This document shows positions 17,864 to 26,560 of a stretch of 64,000 nucleotides of DNA, in pieces. The stretch lies in NCBI RefSeq assembly GCF_001953305.1, contig NZ_MTFE01000010.1:3367382-3431381 (forward strand), given 5' to 3'. The notes under the pieces were generated by a model that saw only the letters and a program-made list of their open reading frames with translations, did no database searches and was not told the origin of the DNA. Position 1 is the first letter of the stretch. Each line of letters opens with the position of its first letter. Made by a program: the position numbers and the translations under genes. Source of the stretch: Cnuella takakiae (GTDB taxonomy: Bacteria > Bacteroidota > Bacteroidia > Chitinophagales > Chitinophagaceae).

Positions 17864-17941
17864 CAAAACAACTAACCCACTTTATTCAAACTGGTAAGAA
17901 CAAGTGGACACAAATATAAGTGCTATAACTTGCTAAAAGAA

Positions 17942-19417
17942 TTAGTTTTTCTGCTCTTTACGGAGCACCATACCAGTTGTTCGGTTTTTATTAGCGGAAT
18001 GGAATTCGACTCCACCGTTTTTGGGGACTGCAAATACCGCATCCTCTTTGTCGCCATACAGGTAAAGCTTTGGCTTCCGCCCCTGGTATTCTTTTACCTC
18101 AAAGCGGTCGGCACCACCCAATCCATCCAGGTGCAGCGCCTTAGTTTCAGAAGGGTCAAACAGGCGGTCGTAGCGCAGTAAGCCTTTTTGTTGCTTTGGT
18201 CCCATAACATAAACCTGCACCCTTACCTTGTCGCCGTCATTACTAACCTCGAACAACTCAGCATCTTTGGAACCCCAAACCTGTACTTCAGTAGCCAACT
18301 GGCCGTAGTACTGAAGTACACTTTTTAACATATCATCCCTCCGGCCCTTAAGCTTCTGGGTTATTTCCTTACCGCTGATGGACAAAACAGGTGGAGGCAG
18401 TTTAGCTACTGCAGCCTCAATTACCCCATCATTCCAGTTTTGCACCACTTCATTGATGATCCTTTGCCAGTCTTGCCGGTCAAGCTCGTTAAGGTAAATA
18501 CGGTCAAATTCCCTACTTTTATAATTTAATTTGTCCAAACCGCGCATATCCTGTTTATACCAGTTGAGATGCTGCATGGCTACCGCTTTGCCAACCCTTG
18601 GGATCAGTCCTGTAGCCGTAAAAAACGCCTGGTCACGATCGCGTGGAATGGCATAAAAATATTTTGCGCCAGCCGAGTCCACGCTACCCCAGCGCCACTG
18701 GTCGGCATGCCGGTCCCAATCGGCAATCAGCATGTCCAGCAACCTTCCCCGCAGCACCTCTTCCTGCATGATCAGTACTTTATTGTCCTGCGCCATTTGC
18801 GTCAGCAGGTACTCCGAGTTCCGCGACTCGGTTGCGTCAAGGGTTGGATCGCGCAGTTCCAGGTAACAGATCTGATTGGCGAATATTTTCCGGTATTCGC
18901 CAAAGGCAGGGTCATCGGGAACAAAGTAAAGCTTGGGATCAGGGGCCGGAACCTGCACGGCCTTGGCCAGTTGGGCCACCACCAAGGGCGCATATGGATT
19001 GGCAGCAGAAATCAGGTCCTGGACTATTTTTTCTGCAAGGGTATTACGCAATTTCTCCGGCAAGGCTTTTTCAACGTCCTTGTCAACGGTACGCAAGGCC
19101 CACTCCAATCCCCGGGCATCTTTCAGTTTCAGTGATTTGGTTTGCTGTCCGCCACCCAGTTCCTTAATAGCCAAACCGGTGGTTGCAAGATGCAGTACGG
19201 GCATCGTTACAGGGGTGCCCCACTCCTTTCGGTAATTCCCGCCAATGAAGAACTGTCGCAGCAATCCAGGTTTGTGATAGCGGCTGCTGGCAGGCACTTT
19301 TACCGAATCGCCCCTGGGCACAACCATGGCTGGTTGTTGCGGTGCCGTTGTTCCCGAGCAGGTGGCAAGGGCTATACAGGTGATGCCGCACAGGAAAAAT
19401 AAAGCATGATGTTTCAT
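17942..19417 (-). CDS. Lipoprotein with Fam20/CotH-like kinase motifs
   Basis: 491 residues. Residues 1-20 are a lipoprotein signal peptide (lipobox LATC, C20). A conserved-looking block GGGQQTKSLKLKD (88-100) with ALRTVDKD (107-114, K113) resembles a glycine-rich loop and ATP-binding lysine. The stretch LLDMLIADWDRHADQW (226-241) matches the Fam20 pattern LIGNMDRH, and IPRDRDQAFF (257-266) matches its metal-binding aspartate region. These are known hallmarks of secreted Fam20-type and spore-coat CotH kinases. The C-terminal 110 residues are beta-rich. The family is also found fused to outer-membrane proteins in Bacteroidota, from memory. Kinase activity is inference; a pseudokinase is possible. 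Confidence 0.6.
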   Translation of the reverse strand: MKHHALFFLCGITCIALATCSGTTAPQQPAMVVPRGDSVKVPASSRYHKPGLLRQFFIGGNYRKEWGTPVTMPVLHLATTGLAIKELGGGQQTKSLKLKDARGLEWALRTVDKDVEKALPEKLRNTLAEKIVQDLISAANPYAPLVVAQLAKAVQVPAPDPKLYFVPDDPAFGEYRKIFANQICYLELRDPTLDATESRNSEYLLTQMAQDNKVLIMQEEVLRGRLLDMLIADWDRHADQWRWGSVDSAGAKYFYAIPRDRDQAFFTATGLIPRVGKAVAMQHLNWYKQDMRGLDKLNYKSREFDRIYLNELDRQDWQRIINEVVQNWNDGVIEAAVAKLPPPVLSISGKEITQKLKGRRDDMLKSVLQYYGQLATEVQVWGSKDAELFEVSNDGDKVRVQVYVMGPKQQKGLLRYDRLFDPSETKALHLDGLGGADRFEVKEYQGRKPKLYLYGDKEDAVFAVPKNGGVEFHSANKNRTTGMVLRKEQKN

Positions 19418-19553
19418 GTTTTCTTTTTGATTGCCCTTCCCAAATACTGGAAAGGCTTACGCGCCATCACATACAAATGGTTTGCCGCGGCCCATTTCCC
19501 CAATATTGATGGGGTGAGTAAAGCAGTTTGCCCGGCTAACCTATTTTCGCAGG

Positions 19554-20027
19554 ATGAAGATCAGCATGTGGTCCATTGGAAAGGCACACGAGGGGTATGT
19601 GAAAGCAGGTATCGACGACTTTACCAAACGCATCGGTAAGTACTACCCTGTGGAATGGCAGGTGATTGCGCCTCCCAAGAACGCCGGCCTCCTGCTGGAA
19701 GCCGACCTGAAGAAAAAAGAAGCAGAGATCATTTTGCAGGCGCTGCGACCCGACGACTACCTGGTGGCGCTAGATGAGCGGGGTAAAGGTTTTAACTCCG
19801 AAGGGCTGGCCCGCTTTCTTCAGCAAAGGGCTAACGAAAGCGTAAGACAGGTAGTATTTCTTATTGGCGGTGCTTTTGGGCTGGATGAACAGGTATGGAA
19901 AAGAGCAAACCACCTGTGGTCACTTTCCGATCTTACTTTTCCACACCAATTGGTGCGGCTTATCTTAGCCGAGCAGATTTACCGGGCCTGTACCATCAAC
20001 AGAAATGAAAAATACCACCATAAATAG
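19554..20027 (+). CDS. rlmH: 23S rRNA (pseudouridine1915-N3)-methyltransferase
   Basis: SPOUT-class methyltransferase acting on helix 69 of 23S rRNA, using S-adenosylmethionine. 157 residues, the normal length. The SPOUT knot signature is intact: VVFLIGGAFGLDEQV near residue 104-118 and LSLSDLTFPHQLVRLILAEQIYRA at 124-147. The N-terminal MKISMWSIGKAH and DDYLVALDERGKGFNSEGLARFLQ are family hallmarks. A rhomboid protease gene follows 95 bases on, same strand. Confidence 0.96.
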   Translation: MKISMWSIGKAHEGYVKAGIDDFTKRIGKYYPVEWQVIAPPKNAGLLLEADLKKKEAEIILQALRPDDYLVALDERGKGFNSEGLARFLQQRANESVRQVVFLIGGAFGLDEQVWKRANHLWSLSDLTFPHQLVRLILAEQIYRACTINRNEKYHHK

Positions 20028-20122
20028 CTGAAAAAACGAAGAGCGAAGCACGAAACGTAGCAGTCGAATTGCTACCGCAAAATTGACAGGACCTATTTTC
20101 AAAAGACAAATTTCAACAAAGC

Positions 20123-20761
20123 ATGCTATCCATAACACTGATCATTGTTATTATTACGAGTATTATTTCCTTTACTGCATTCAGCAATGAAAAGATCACC
20201 AATGACTTTATATTTTACCCGCCTGCCATAAGCAGGAATGGCCAGTGGTACCGCTTTATCACCTGCGGCCTCATACATGCCGAAATTTTTCACCTCTTTT
20301 TCAATATGTGGGCACTGTACTCTTTTGGCAGCCTGGTCGAGTCGGTGTTCATTCAGATATTCGGAGTAATTGGAAAATGGATTTACCTCCTGATGTATGT
20401 TACTGCTTTGGTTGCCTCACTGCTGCCCACCTACAACCGCCACAAGCATGATGCAGGGTACCGGAGCCTGGGTGCATCCGGGGCAGTAAGTGCGGTAATG
20501 TTTGCCGGTCTCTTGCTGATGCCTGATGCCAAAATCGGGATGTTCTTTATACCCATTGGCATCCCCGGGTTTTTGTTTGGTCCCCTGTACCTCCTGCTTA
20601 CAGCCTATATGGACAGAAGGGGTAATTCGGGCATCAACCATTCGGCCCACCTATGGGGAGCATTGTACGGGCTGGCTTTTACCATTGTTGCTGGATATGC
20701 CGGAGGTTTCCCGGTACTCAACTATTTCGTGGAAAGTGTACAGGCTTATTTCAGCCGTTAA
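20123..20761 (+). CDS. Rhomboid-family intramembrane serine protease
   Basis: 212 residues, six membrane segments. The GlpG core is complete: H57 and N61 in HLFFNMW (oxyanion-side residues), catalytic S119 in GASG (117-120), and catalytic H175 in HSAHLWG. The substrate is unknown. The 3' end overlaps the 3' end of tilS on the other strand by 11 bases (20751-20761), so the two transcripts must run through each other. No terminator was seen between them. Confidence 0.93.
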   Translation: MLSITLIIVIITSIISFTAFSNEKITNDFIFYPPAISRNGQWYRFITCGLIHAEIFHLFFNMWALYSFGSLVESVFIQIFGVIGKWIYLLMYVTALVASLLPTYNRHKHDAGYRSLGASGAVSAVMFAGLLLMPDAKIGMFFIPIGIPGFLFGPLYLLLTAYMDRRGNSGINHSAHLWGALYGLAFTIVAGYAGGFPVLNYFVESVQAYFSR

Positions 20762-22100
20762 GCTGCACCCGGTAGGCCTGCCGGGTTGCAGGGCCTATTT
20801 TGAATCGGTCGTCTAGGCGATGGCCAACAACCCACACAATTTTATTGCCTGATTCAAGCACATATACCTGCTCTTTTTCAGTTTTTGAAAGCTTTAGGTC
20901 TATCAGCAGGCGGCTAACTTTCTTCTTTTTTCCCAATCCAAGCGGATAGAAATAGTCGCCTGCCTTCCATTTGCGCAGCACGAGGGGAAACTTAAGTTTA
21001 TGGAAGTCAACCAGTGCAGTGTCGGCAGCGGTTTTCAAATTAGATGGAACCGCAACTTGCTCCAGTAAAAGTACTCTGGTCCCAAAATTTACCTTTTCCA
21101 GGTCCTGTTCTATAAGTACCAGGCTGGACTCTTCCAATTGAAGCGGTGCAATTACCAGCCAGCGCCGGTGCCGTACCACCTGGTGGGTGGCCGATTGCAC
21201 ATAGCGACCCGATTCACTGTCCAGCAAGTGCAGTACTGATCCTGTTTGCTGGGCACTAAACCCATATGCCTTCAACAGTTCAAAGGCTACGGTTTCCAGC
21301 GGAACCGTTTTAGCAAGCTTCAGCACCGGTACATGCACTTCTGATCCTTTGTACACACACAAGCCTTTAAGATGCTGATGCAGGGCCTGTTGGTACAAAA
21401 TTTCAACTTCTGAAAAACGTTGGATATTGGCTGCCATATTCTCCATGGCCTGCGGAAATTTTTGCTGCACCAGGGGCAGTACTTCGTGCCTGAAGAAATT
21501 GCGGGTATACTTGGTTTCTGCATTGCTGCTGTCTTCCACCCAACTCAATTTGTGGCTGGCCGCATATTCGGCCAGTTCAGATCGGCGGGCAAAAAGCAGG
21601 GGCCGCACCAGCTTGCCTTGTATTGGCAGTATGCCCCGCAGCCCGCTGATACCGGTGCCTTTAAAGAAGTTCATCACCACCGTTTCAATATTATCATCGA
21701 GGTGGTGTGCCGTTGCTACAGCGGACAGGTGCAAGTGCCAGTTTGCTTCATCTGCAAGCAGTTCCTGGAACCAGTTATACCGCAAGGTGCGGGCAGCTTC
21801 CTGGATTGAACACCTGTTTGCTGCAGCAAATTCATTGGTATCAAAATGCCGGATGAAAAAAGGCACGCTCAACTCTTTCGCCAGGTCGGCTACAAATGCT
21901 GCATCACGGTCGCTTTCGGCGGCACGTAATCCAAAATGGCAATGAGCAATGGCGAAAGGAACATGTAGTTCCTGCAGCAGGTGACAAAGCACTACGGAAT
22001 CGAGACCACCACTAACGGCTACCAACAACCGGCAGTTCGCCAGTGCAAGGTGATGATCCCTGGTGTAATGAAGAAAACGTTGGGAAAGCGGCTGAAACAA
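20751..22100 (-). CDS. tilS: tRNA(Ile)-lysidine synthetase
   Basis: Converts C34 of the CAU-anticodon tRNA(Ile) to lysidine with ATP and lysine. 449 residues. The PP-loop SGGLDS is at about 30-35, followed by AHCHFGLRAAESDRDA and the AHHLDDNIETVVMNFFKGTGISGLRG stretch typical of TilS. The C-terminal domain (AGDYFYPLGLGKKKKVSRLLIDLKLS...VGHRLDDRFKI) is the tRNA-binding TilS_C. The start is TTG at 22100 (no ATG is in frame nearby), two bases after the stop of the TPR gene, so translation is probably coupled. Confidence 0.95.
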   Translation of the reverse strand: MFQPLSQRFLHYTRDHHLALANCRLLVAVSGGLDSVVLCHLLQELHVPFAIAHCHFGLRAAESDRDAAFVADLAKELSVPFFIRHFDTNEFAAANRCSIQEAARTLRYNWFQELLADEANWHLHLSAVATAHHLDDNIETVVMNFFKGTGISGLRGILPIQGKLVRPLLFARRSELAEYAASHKLSWVEDSSNAETKYTRNFFRHEVLPLVQQKFPQAMENMAANIQRFSEVEILYQQALHQHLKGLCVYKGSEVHVPVLKLAKTVPLETVAFELLKAYGFSAQQTGSVLHLLDSESGRYVQSATHQVVRHRRWLVIAPLQLEESSLVLIEQDLEKVNFGTRVLLLEQVAVPSNLKTAADTALVDFHKLKFPLVLRKWKAGDYFYPLGLGKKKKVSRLLIDLKLSKTEKEQVYVLESGNKIVWVVGHRLDDRFKIGPATRQAYRVQLNG

Positions 22101-22102
22101 AA

Positions 22103-22414
22103 TTAAAATGTTAGGTCTTCGTAAGCGGAACGCAATTCACTGTAAGCATGGTTGTCGCCTGCTGCCTTTGATCTTTCCATGCCTTTTTCATACACGGCAA
22201 TGGCTGCCTCTGTTTCCTGTATGCGCTCCAGCAATTTGGCCAGGTGGTAATAACTGCCAATATAGTTTTCATCCGCTGCCAGGATATTTTCAAAAAGTGC
22301 CCGCGCTTTCGACTCCTCTCCCAGTTTGACGTATTCCAGTGCCAGTGCGTGTTGTACAAAACTGTCGGCCGGATTGGCAACTAAAAATTCCTGCAACCTT
22401 GCAATTCTATCCAT
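22103..22414 (-). CDS. Small tetratricopeptide-repeat protein
   Basis: 103 residues made of about two and a half TPR units (SFVQHALALEYVKLGEESKARALFENILAAD and YIGSYYHLAKLLERIQETEAAIAVYEKG) with a short cap. A protein-binding scaffold with no enzyme motif. It is the first gene of a two-gene operon with tilS, spaced two bases. The partner is unknown. Divergent from etfB, with the 96-base gap holding a 20-bp palindrome. Confidence 0.9.
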   Translation of the reverse strand: MDRIARLQEFLVANPADSFVQHALALEYVKLGEESKARALFENILAADENYIGSYYHLAKLLERIQETEAAIAVYEKGMERSKAAGDNHAYSELRSAYEDLTF

Positions 22415-22472
22415 TGTTGATTTGTGGTAAACCCCATTTTCGGTTTACATTTACCCGAATATTTTTTATATA

Positions 22473-22492
22473 TTAGTTGTTTAAACAACTAA
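22473..22492. promoter_or_regulatory. 20-bp perfect palindrome upstream of etfB
   Basis: A perfect palindrome centred between 22482 and 22483, with half-site AGTTGTTT. It ends 18 bases before the etfB start codon and lies between the divergent TPR-tilS and etfB-etfA units. The form resembles operators of MarR- or TetR-type repressors. The regulator is not in the window. Confidence 0.55.
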
Positions 22493-22510
22493 ATAAAAAA
22501 CTTTGAGTTC

Positions 22511-23254
22511 ATGAAAATATTGGTTTGCATCAGCAAAACCCCAGACACGACGGCAAAAATAGCCTTCACGGATAACAACACGAAATTTGCCGAAGCGGGT
22601 GTTCAGTGGATCATCAACCCCTACGACGAATGGTATGCCCTGGTGCGCGCCATTGAACTGAAAGAGGCAAACCCGGCCATCACCATCCACCTGTTGCATG
22701 TAGGCGGCACCGATTCGGAGCCTATCATCCGCAAAGCACTGGCGCTGGGTGGCGATGAAGCCATCCGTGTAAATGCCGATCCCACCGATTCTTATTTTGT
22801 TGCGGCACAAATTGCTGAAGTTGTCCGCAGTGGCGGCTACGACCTGGTGCTTACCGGAAAGGAAACCATCGACTACAACAATGGCGCTATTGGCGGCATG
22901 GTTGCCGAACTGCTCGATTTCCCCTATGTAGCCCTTGCTACAGGCCTGAACGTGGAAGGCAGCACCGCAACTGTAAAGCGCGAAATTGAAGGGGGCGAAG
23001 AAACCGTAGAAGTATCCCTGCCCGTTGTGGTAGGTTGCCAGAAAGGTATGGCAGAAGCCCGCATCCCCAATATGCGCGGCATCATGGCTGCCCGCACCAA
23101 ACCCCTGAAAGTAACGGAGCCGGTAGCTGCTGAGCCCCTCACCCTGGTGGCTGAGTTTGGCATGCCGCCCGCTAAGGCTGGTGTTAAATTGTTATCAGCC
23201 GACAATGTTGAAGAACTGGTGCGCTTGCTGCACGAAGAGGCAAGAGTGATCTAA
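22511..23254 (+). CDS. etfB: Electron transfer flavoprotein, beta subunit
   Basis: 247 residues, the normal length. Together with EtfA it carries electrons from acyl-CoA dehydrogenases to the quinone pool. Family signs: MKILVCISKTPDT at the N-terminus, INPYDEWYALVRAIEL, the nucleotide-binding stretch LTGKETIDYNNGAIGGMVAELL near 115-136, and the motif SLPVVVGCQKGMAEARIPNMRGIMAARTKPL. AMP-binding fold, cytosolic. etfA follows after 127 bases that contain an imperfect inverted repeat. Probably expressed from the promoter next to the palindrome. Confidence 0.96.
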   Translation: MKILVCISKTPDTTAKIAFTDNNTKFAEAGVQWIINPYDEWYALVRAIELKEANPAITIHLLHVGGTDSEPIIRKALALGGDEAIRVNADPTDSYFVAAQIAEVVRSGGYDLVLTGKETIDYNNGAIGGMVAELLDFPYVALATGLNVEGSTATVKREIEGGEETVEVSLPVVVGCQKGMAEARIPNMRGIMAARTKPLKVTEPVAAEPLTLVAEFGMPPAKAGVKLLSADNVEELVRLLHEEARVI

Positions 23255-23272
23255 GGAATTAGCTAAGAGGAT

Positions 23273-23362
23273 AATTAGCTAATGTGCTAATTAAGCATGC
23301 AGTTCTTTACAAGCACTCTAAACAAAATTTTTCCATTTAGCAAATTAGCACATTGGCTAATT
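23273..23362. repeat. Inverted repeat in the etfB-etfA spacer
   Basis: AATTAGCTAATGTGCTAATT (23273-23292) and its reverse complement at 23343-23362 match at 19 of 20 bases, with 50 bases between. The surrounding bases repeat TTAGCTAATT-like words. The word TTAGCACATT recurs in the spacer before yajC, so this belongs to a dispersed intergenic repeat type. Confidence 0.65.
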
Positions 23363-23381
23363 AGCTAATTAACTTTTTTCC

Positions 23382-24347
23382 ATGAGCGTTCTCATATTCA
23401 TCGATCATACCAGCGGGATGATTAAAAAAGCTTCCCGCGAAGCCATTTCTTATGGTGCACAACTGGCAGCCCAGCTGGGTACCACTGCCGAAGGCGTATT
23501 GCTGGGCAATGTAGCCGAAGACCTTTCGGCTTTGGGCCAGCACGGGGTACAAAAAGTGTATCACCTCCAGCATACCAACCTCGATCATTTTGATGCACAG
23601 GTTTATACAAAAGTGTTAGCGCAGGTTGCCGACCAAACCGGTGCACAGGTTCTCGTTTTTTCCAATAACACCAGCGGAAAGGCCCTGGCGCCCGCCCTTT
23701 CGGTGCGGTTGAAAGCAGGCCTGGTTTCCGGTGCCGTTTCCCTGCCAGATACCAGCAATGGTTTTGTAGTTAAAAAGAACGTGTTTTCGGGAAAGGCTTT
23801 TGCCAACGTGGCCGTTACTACAGAGCGCAAGGTGATTGCCCTGAATGTAAATGCCTTTACCATTACAACAGGCACCGGCACGGCAGAAGTTGCCAGCCTG
23901 AATGTAGATGTGCCGGCACCCAAAACCAGGGTGATCAGCAAGGACAAGTCGAGTGGTAAAGTCACCCTGTCGGAAGCGGAGGTTGTAGTAAGTGCCGGCC
24001 GTGGCCTTAAGGGACCCGAAAACTGGGGAATTGTGGAGGAGCTTGCCACCGCACTGGATGCAGCCCTTGCCTGCAGCCGTCCTGTAGCAGATGCACATTG
24101 GCGCCCGCACAGCGAGCACGTAGGACAAACCGGTGTGGCAATTGCCCCCAACCTTTATGTAGCCGCTGGCATTTCGGGAGCCATACAGCACCTGGCAGGT
24201 GTAAACCGCTCCAAGGTGATTGTGGTTATTAATAAAGACCCTGAAGCGCCATTCTTTAAAGCAGCCGATTACGGAATTGTGGGCGATGTGTTTGAAATAC
24301 TCCCCAAATTCACCGAAGCGGTAAAAAAAGTTAAAGGAGTAGCTTAA
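23382..24347 (+). CDS. etfA: Electron transfer flavoprotein, alpha subunit
   Basis: 321 residues. FAD-binding partner of EtfB. The FAD domain is in the C-terminal half: [52 protein letters not shown] and [28 protein letters not shown], which is the standard order. The N-terminal domain is the variable ETF fold. The operon ends at a terminator 14 bases after the stop. No ETF-quinone oxidoreductase or acyl-CoA dehydrogenase is in the window. Confidence 0.96.
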   Translation: MSVLIFIDHTSGMIKKASREAISYGAQLAAQLGTTAEGVLLGNVAEDLSALGQHGVQKVYHLQHTNLDHFDAQVYTKVLAQVADQTGAQVLVFSNNTSGKALAPALSVRLKAGLVSGAVSLPDTSNGFVVKKNVFSGKAFANVAVTTERKVIALNVNAFTITTGTGTAEVASLNVDVPAPKTRVISKDKSSGKVTLSEAEVVVSAGRGLKGPENWGIVEELATALDAALACSRPVADAHWRPHSEHVGQTGVAIAPNLYVAAGISGAIQHLAGVNRSKVIVVINKDPEAPFFKAADYGIVGDVFEILPKFTEAVKKVKGVA

Positions 24348-24360
24348 GCTTTTCCATAAC

Positions 24361-24394
24361 ATGCCACCCCTACATATTGGGGTGGCATTTTTAT
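24361..24394 (+). terminator. Terminator of etfB-etfA
   Basis: ATGCCACCCC (24361-24370) pairs with 24379-24388, loop of 8, then TTTTATTT. Confidence 0.8.
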
Positions 24395-24461
24395 TTATGT
24401 ATAATAACGTAGGTTTGTACGCCTCCAAAGCACATAAATACTGATATATTAGCTTCTAGAT

Positions 24462-25055
24462 ATGAAGAAAATAGAACTGGAAATTGTGGCCCTATCGCAC
24501 AGCATTACCCAAACACACTCTTATGCTGTGGTATTGGGAGAAGTGAACGGATTAAGAAGACTACCCATTGTGATCGGAGGCTTTGAAGCACAGGCTATTG
24601 CCGTGGCATTGGAAAAAATGCAACCCAGCCGCCCGCTTACCCACGACCTGATGAAGAATTTCATGAATGCCTTCAATATTGAACTGCACGAGGTGGTGAT
24701 CACCGACCTGCAGGAAGGCATTTTTTATTCCAAACTGGTTTGCACCTCCGATAACGATACCATTGAAATTGACAGCCGTACTTCCGATGCGCTGGCACTT
24801 GCCGTGCGCTTTGGTTGTCCTGTTTATACTTACGAAAACATCCTCGACAGTGCGGGCATCCTCATGGAAGATACCGCTTCTGCCCGCAAGCGCCGCGAAG
24901 GTGGCAGTGCTGTTGAGCAAAGCAGCGGCGACAAAGAGGACCTTAAGTCCCTTTCTTTGGAAGCCCTGAACAAGCTGCTGAACGAAGTGCTGGAGCAGGA
25001 GGATTATATCAAGGCCATTGCCATACGCGATGAGATCAATAGCCGGAACCGCTGA
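24462..25055 (+). CDS. Bifunctional nuclease-type (DUF151) protein with UVR motif
   Basis: 197 residues. The N-terminal 135 residues are a DUF151/BFN domain (VVLGEVNGLRRLPIVIGGFEAQAIAVALE, LHEVVITDLQEGIFYSKLVC, IDSRTSDALALAVRFGCPVYT). The C-terminus from about 160 is a UvrB/UvrC-type helical motif (SLEALNKLLNEVLEQEDYIKAIAIRDEI), an arrangement typical of Bacteroidota. BFN domains are reported as DNase/RNase in plants; activity here is not shown. It is monocistronic after the etf terminator. Confidence 0.9.
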   Translation: MKKIELEIVALSHSITQTHSYAVVLGEVNGLRRLPIVIGGFEAQAIAVALEKMQPSRPLTHDLMKNFMNAFNIELHEVVITDLQEGIFYSKLVCTSDNDTIEIDSRTSDALALAVRFGCPVYTYENILDSAGILMEDTASARKRREGGSAVEQSSGDKEDLKSLSLEALNKLLNEVLEQEDYIKAIAIRDEINSRNR

Positions 25056-25085
25056 TTTGTGTGAGTGGAAGTAATTTGTACGAAC

Positions 25086-25175
25086 CTAGGCCTTTCTGGT
25101 TTCCTTGTTTAGGTCTGGTAGAGTGCGACTGAGTTTTGCAGCAAATTCTTCAGTAGTATACAAGGGTGTTTCCAT
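25086..25175 (-). CDS. Possible 29-residue small protein
   Basis: An ATG at 25175 opens 29 codons ending in TAG at 25088-25086. The peptide (METPLYTTEEFAAKLSRTL then PDLNKETRKA) is polar and helix-prone and has a balanced amino-acid use. It lies in the 209-base gap between two plus-strand genes, with no clear terminator. It could be a real small protein, the remnant of a longer gene or chance. Confidence 0.25.
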   Translation of the reverse strand: METPLYTTEEFAAKLSRTLPDLNKETRKA

Positions 25176-25264
25176 TTATGATGTTAGGTCTTACCTCGAA
25201 TAGGTTCTAAGCGAGTGGCCGCAAGGTCACAAAATTCATTTTTAATCCTAGAAATCTGCAGTTC

Positions 25265-26083
25265 TTGGTATTTTTCCCCAATTGCAAGATCAACCTCGGT
25301 TTACACATAAAGGACAAAAGACCTGATGGTTTCCACAACCTGGAAACCATTTTTCTTCCTGTTCAATTAACGGATGCTTTGGAAATAATCCAAAGCGGGG
25401 TCGGCCAGTGCCACCTAACCGTAACCGGCATCACCATCGATGCACATGCAGAAGACAATATCTGCGTAAAAGCTTACCGGCTATTACAACAACGCTTCCC
25501 ACAGCTTCCCGGCATACAGGCGCACCTGCATAAGGTAATTCCTTCCGGTGCAGGACTGGGTGGCGGGTCGGCCGACGGTGCCTTTATGCTCCTGTTGCTC
25601 AACCGTAAGTTTAACCTGGGACTTACTGAAACAGAACTGGTTACCCTTGCCCTGCAACTGGGTAGCGATTGTCCTTTTTTTATCCTCAACAAGCCTTGTT
25701 ATGCTACCGGCAGGGGCGAGCAGATGAAACCAATAGCGCTAAACTTAAGCGGATACGACTTGGTACTGGTCAATCCCCGCATTCATGTAGCTACCGGTTG
25801 GGCCTTTGGCCAATTGCAACAGGGCCGGCAGCATCCAAACCTTGAAGAAATCATTGCCCTTCCCGTGGAGGAATGGAAAGACAGATTGTTGAATGATTTC
25901 GAAGCACCTGTTTTTGCAGCTCATCCCGAAATTGCTGCTATTCAGCAACAACTCTATACTGCAGGTGCGAGCTATGCGGCCATGTCTGGAACAGGCTCTA
26001 CGGTTTATGGCTTATTCAAGGCAGCAAGTAACAACATGCCCGCTTTCCCGGACCATTATTTTACCTGGAAAGGAGCCCTTTGA
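25265..26083 (+). CDS. ispE: 4-diphosphocytidyl-2-C-methyl-D-erythritol kinase
   Basis: GHMP kinase of the MEP isoprenoid pathway. 272 residues with FPNCKINLGLHIKDKRPDGFHNLETIFLP at the N-terminus, the ATP loop PSGAGLGGGSADGA at about 91-104, and the C-terminal AAMSGTGSTVYGLF. The start is TTG at 25265 (protein begins MVFFPNCK): the frame has no ATG upstream and the family normally begins 2-4 residues before FPN, so the unusual start is well supported. queD follows 86 bases later on the same strand. Confidence 0.95.
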   Translation: MVFFPNCKINLGLHIKDKRPDGFHNLETIFLPVQLTDALEIIQSGVGQCHLTVTGITIDAHAEDNICVKAYRLLQQRFPQLPGIQAHLHKVIPSGAGLGGGSADGAFMLLLLNRKFNLGLTETELVTLALQLGSDCPFFILNKPCYATGRGEQMKPIALNLSGYDLVLVNPRIHVATGWAFGQLQQGRQHPNLEEIIALPVEEWKDRLLNDFEAPVFAAHPEIAAIQQQLYTAGASYAAMSGTGSTVYGLFKAASNNMPAFPDHYFTWKGAL

Positions 26084-26168
26084 TCAGGACTGCGGGTTAA
26101 ACTTTTTAACGAGTATCATACAAATCCTTTCCAAATCCTGGCAATCACTGGCTATTTTTGCAGCCGCT

Positions 26169-26525
26169 ATGGAAATTTATAAGGAGTTCTCATTTGATTC
26201 AGCCCACTTCCTGCCCAATGTACCGGAAGGTCATAAATGCAAAAACATGCATGGTCATACCTACAAGCTTAAAGTATTTGTAGCAGGTGAAGTGCATCCT
26301 CATTACGGCTGGATCATGGACTTCAAGGAACTGAAAGATGCCATTGCGCCGCTTATAGACCAACTGGACCATAAACTTATCAATGATATTCCAGGTCTGG
26401 AAAACCCCACAGCCGAAAACATTACCATTTGGATCTGGAACCGCCTGAACCCGCTGGTGCCGCAGTTGAGCCGGATTGAATTGTACGAGACACCAACCAC
26501 CGGTGTAATTTACAACGGTAAATAA
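26169..26525 (+). CDS. queD: 6-carboxytetrahydropterin synthase / 6-pyruvoyl-tetrahydropterin synthase family
   Basis: 118 residues, T-fold enzyme of queuosine precursor synthesis (7,8-dihydroneopterin triphosphate to 6-carboxytetrahydropterin). Zinc ligands H13 (FDSAHFL), H28 and H30 (MHGHTY) and the catalytic C24 (HKCKNMHGH) are present. Also seen are WIMDFKELK, LDHKLIND and the C-terminal ELYETPTTG, all family marks. The ATG at 26169 is chosen because it starts the conserved fold; the frame extends far upstream only by overlap with ispE. Other queuosine genes are not in the window. Confidence 0.93.
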   Translation: MEIYKEFSFDSAHFLPNVPEGHKCKNMHGHTYKLKVFVAGEVHPHYGWIMDFKELKDAIAPLIDQLDHKLINDIPGLENPTAENITIWIWNRLNPLVPQLSRIELYETPTTGVIYNGK

Positions 26526-26534
26526 CCAACTTGC

Positions 26535-26560
26535 AGGGCGCCCTTAAAGGCGCCTTTTTA
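26535..26560 (+). terminator. Terminator after queD
   Basis: GGCGCC (26537-26542) pairs with GGCGCC (26549-26554), loop CTTAAA, then TTTTTA. Confidence 0.75.
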
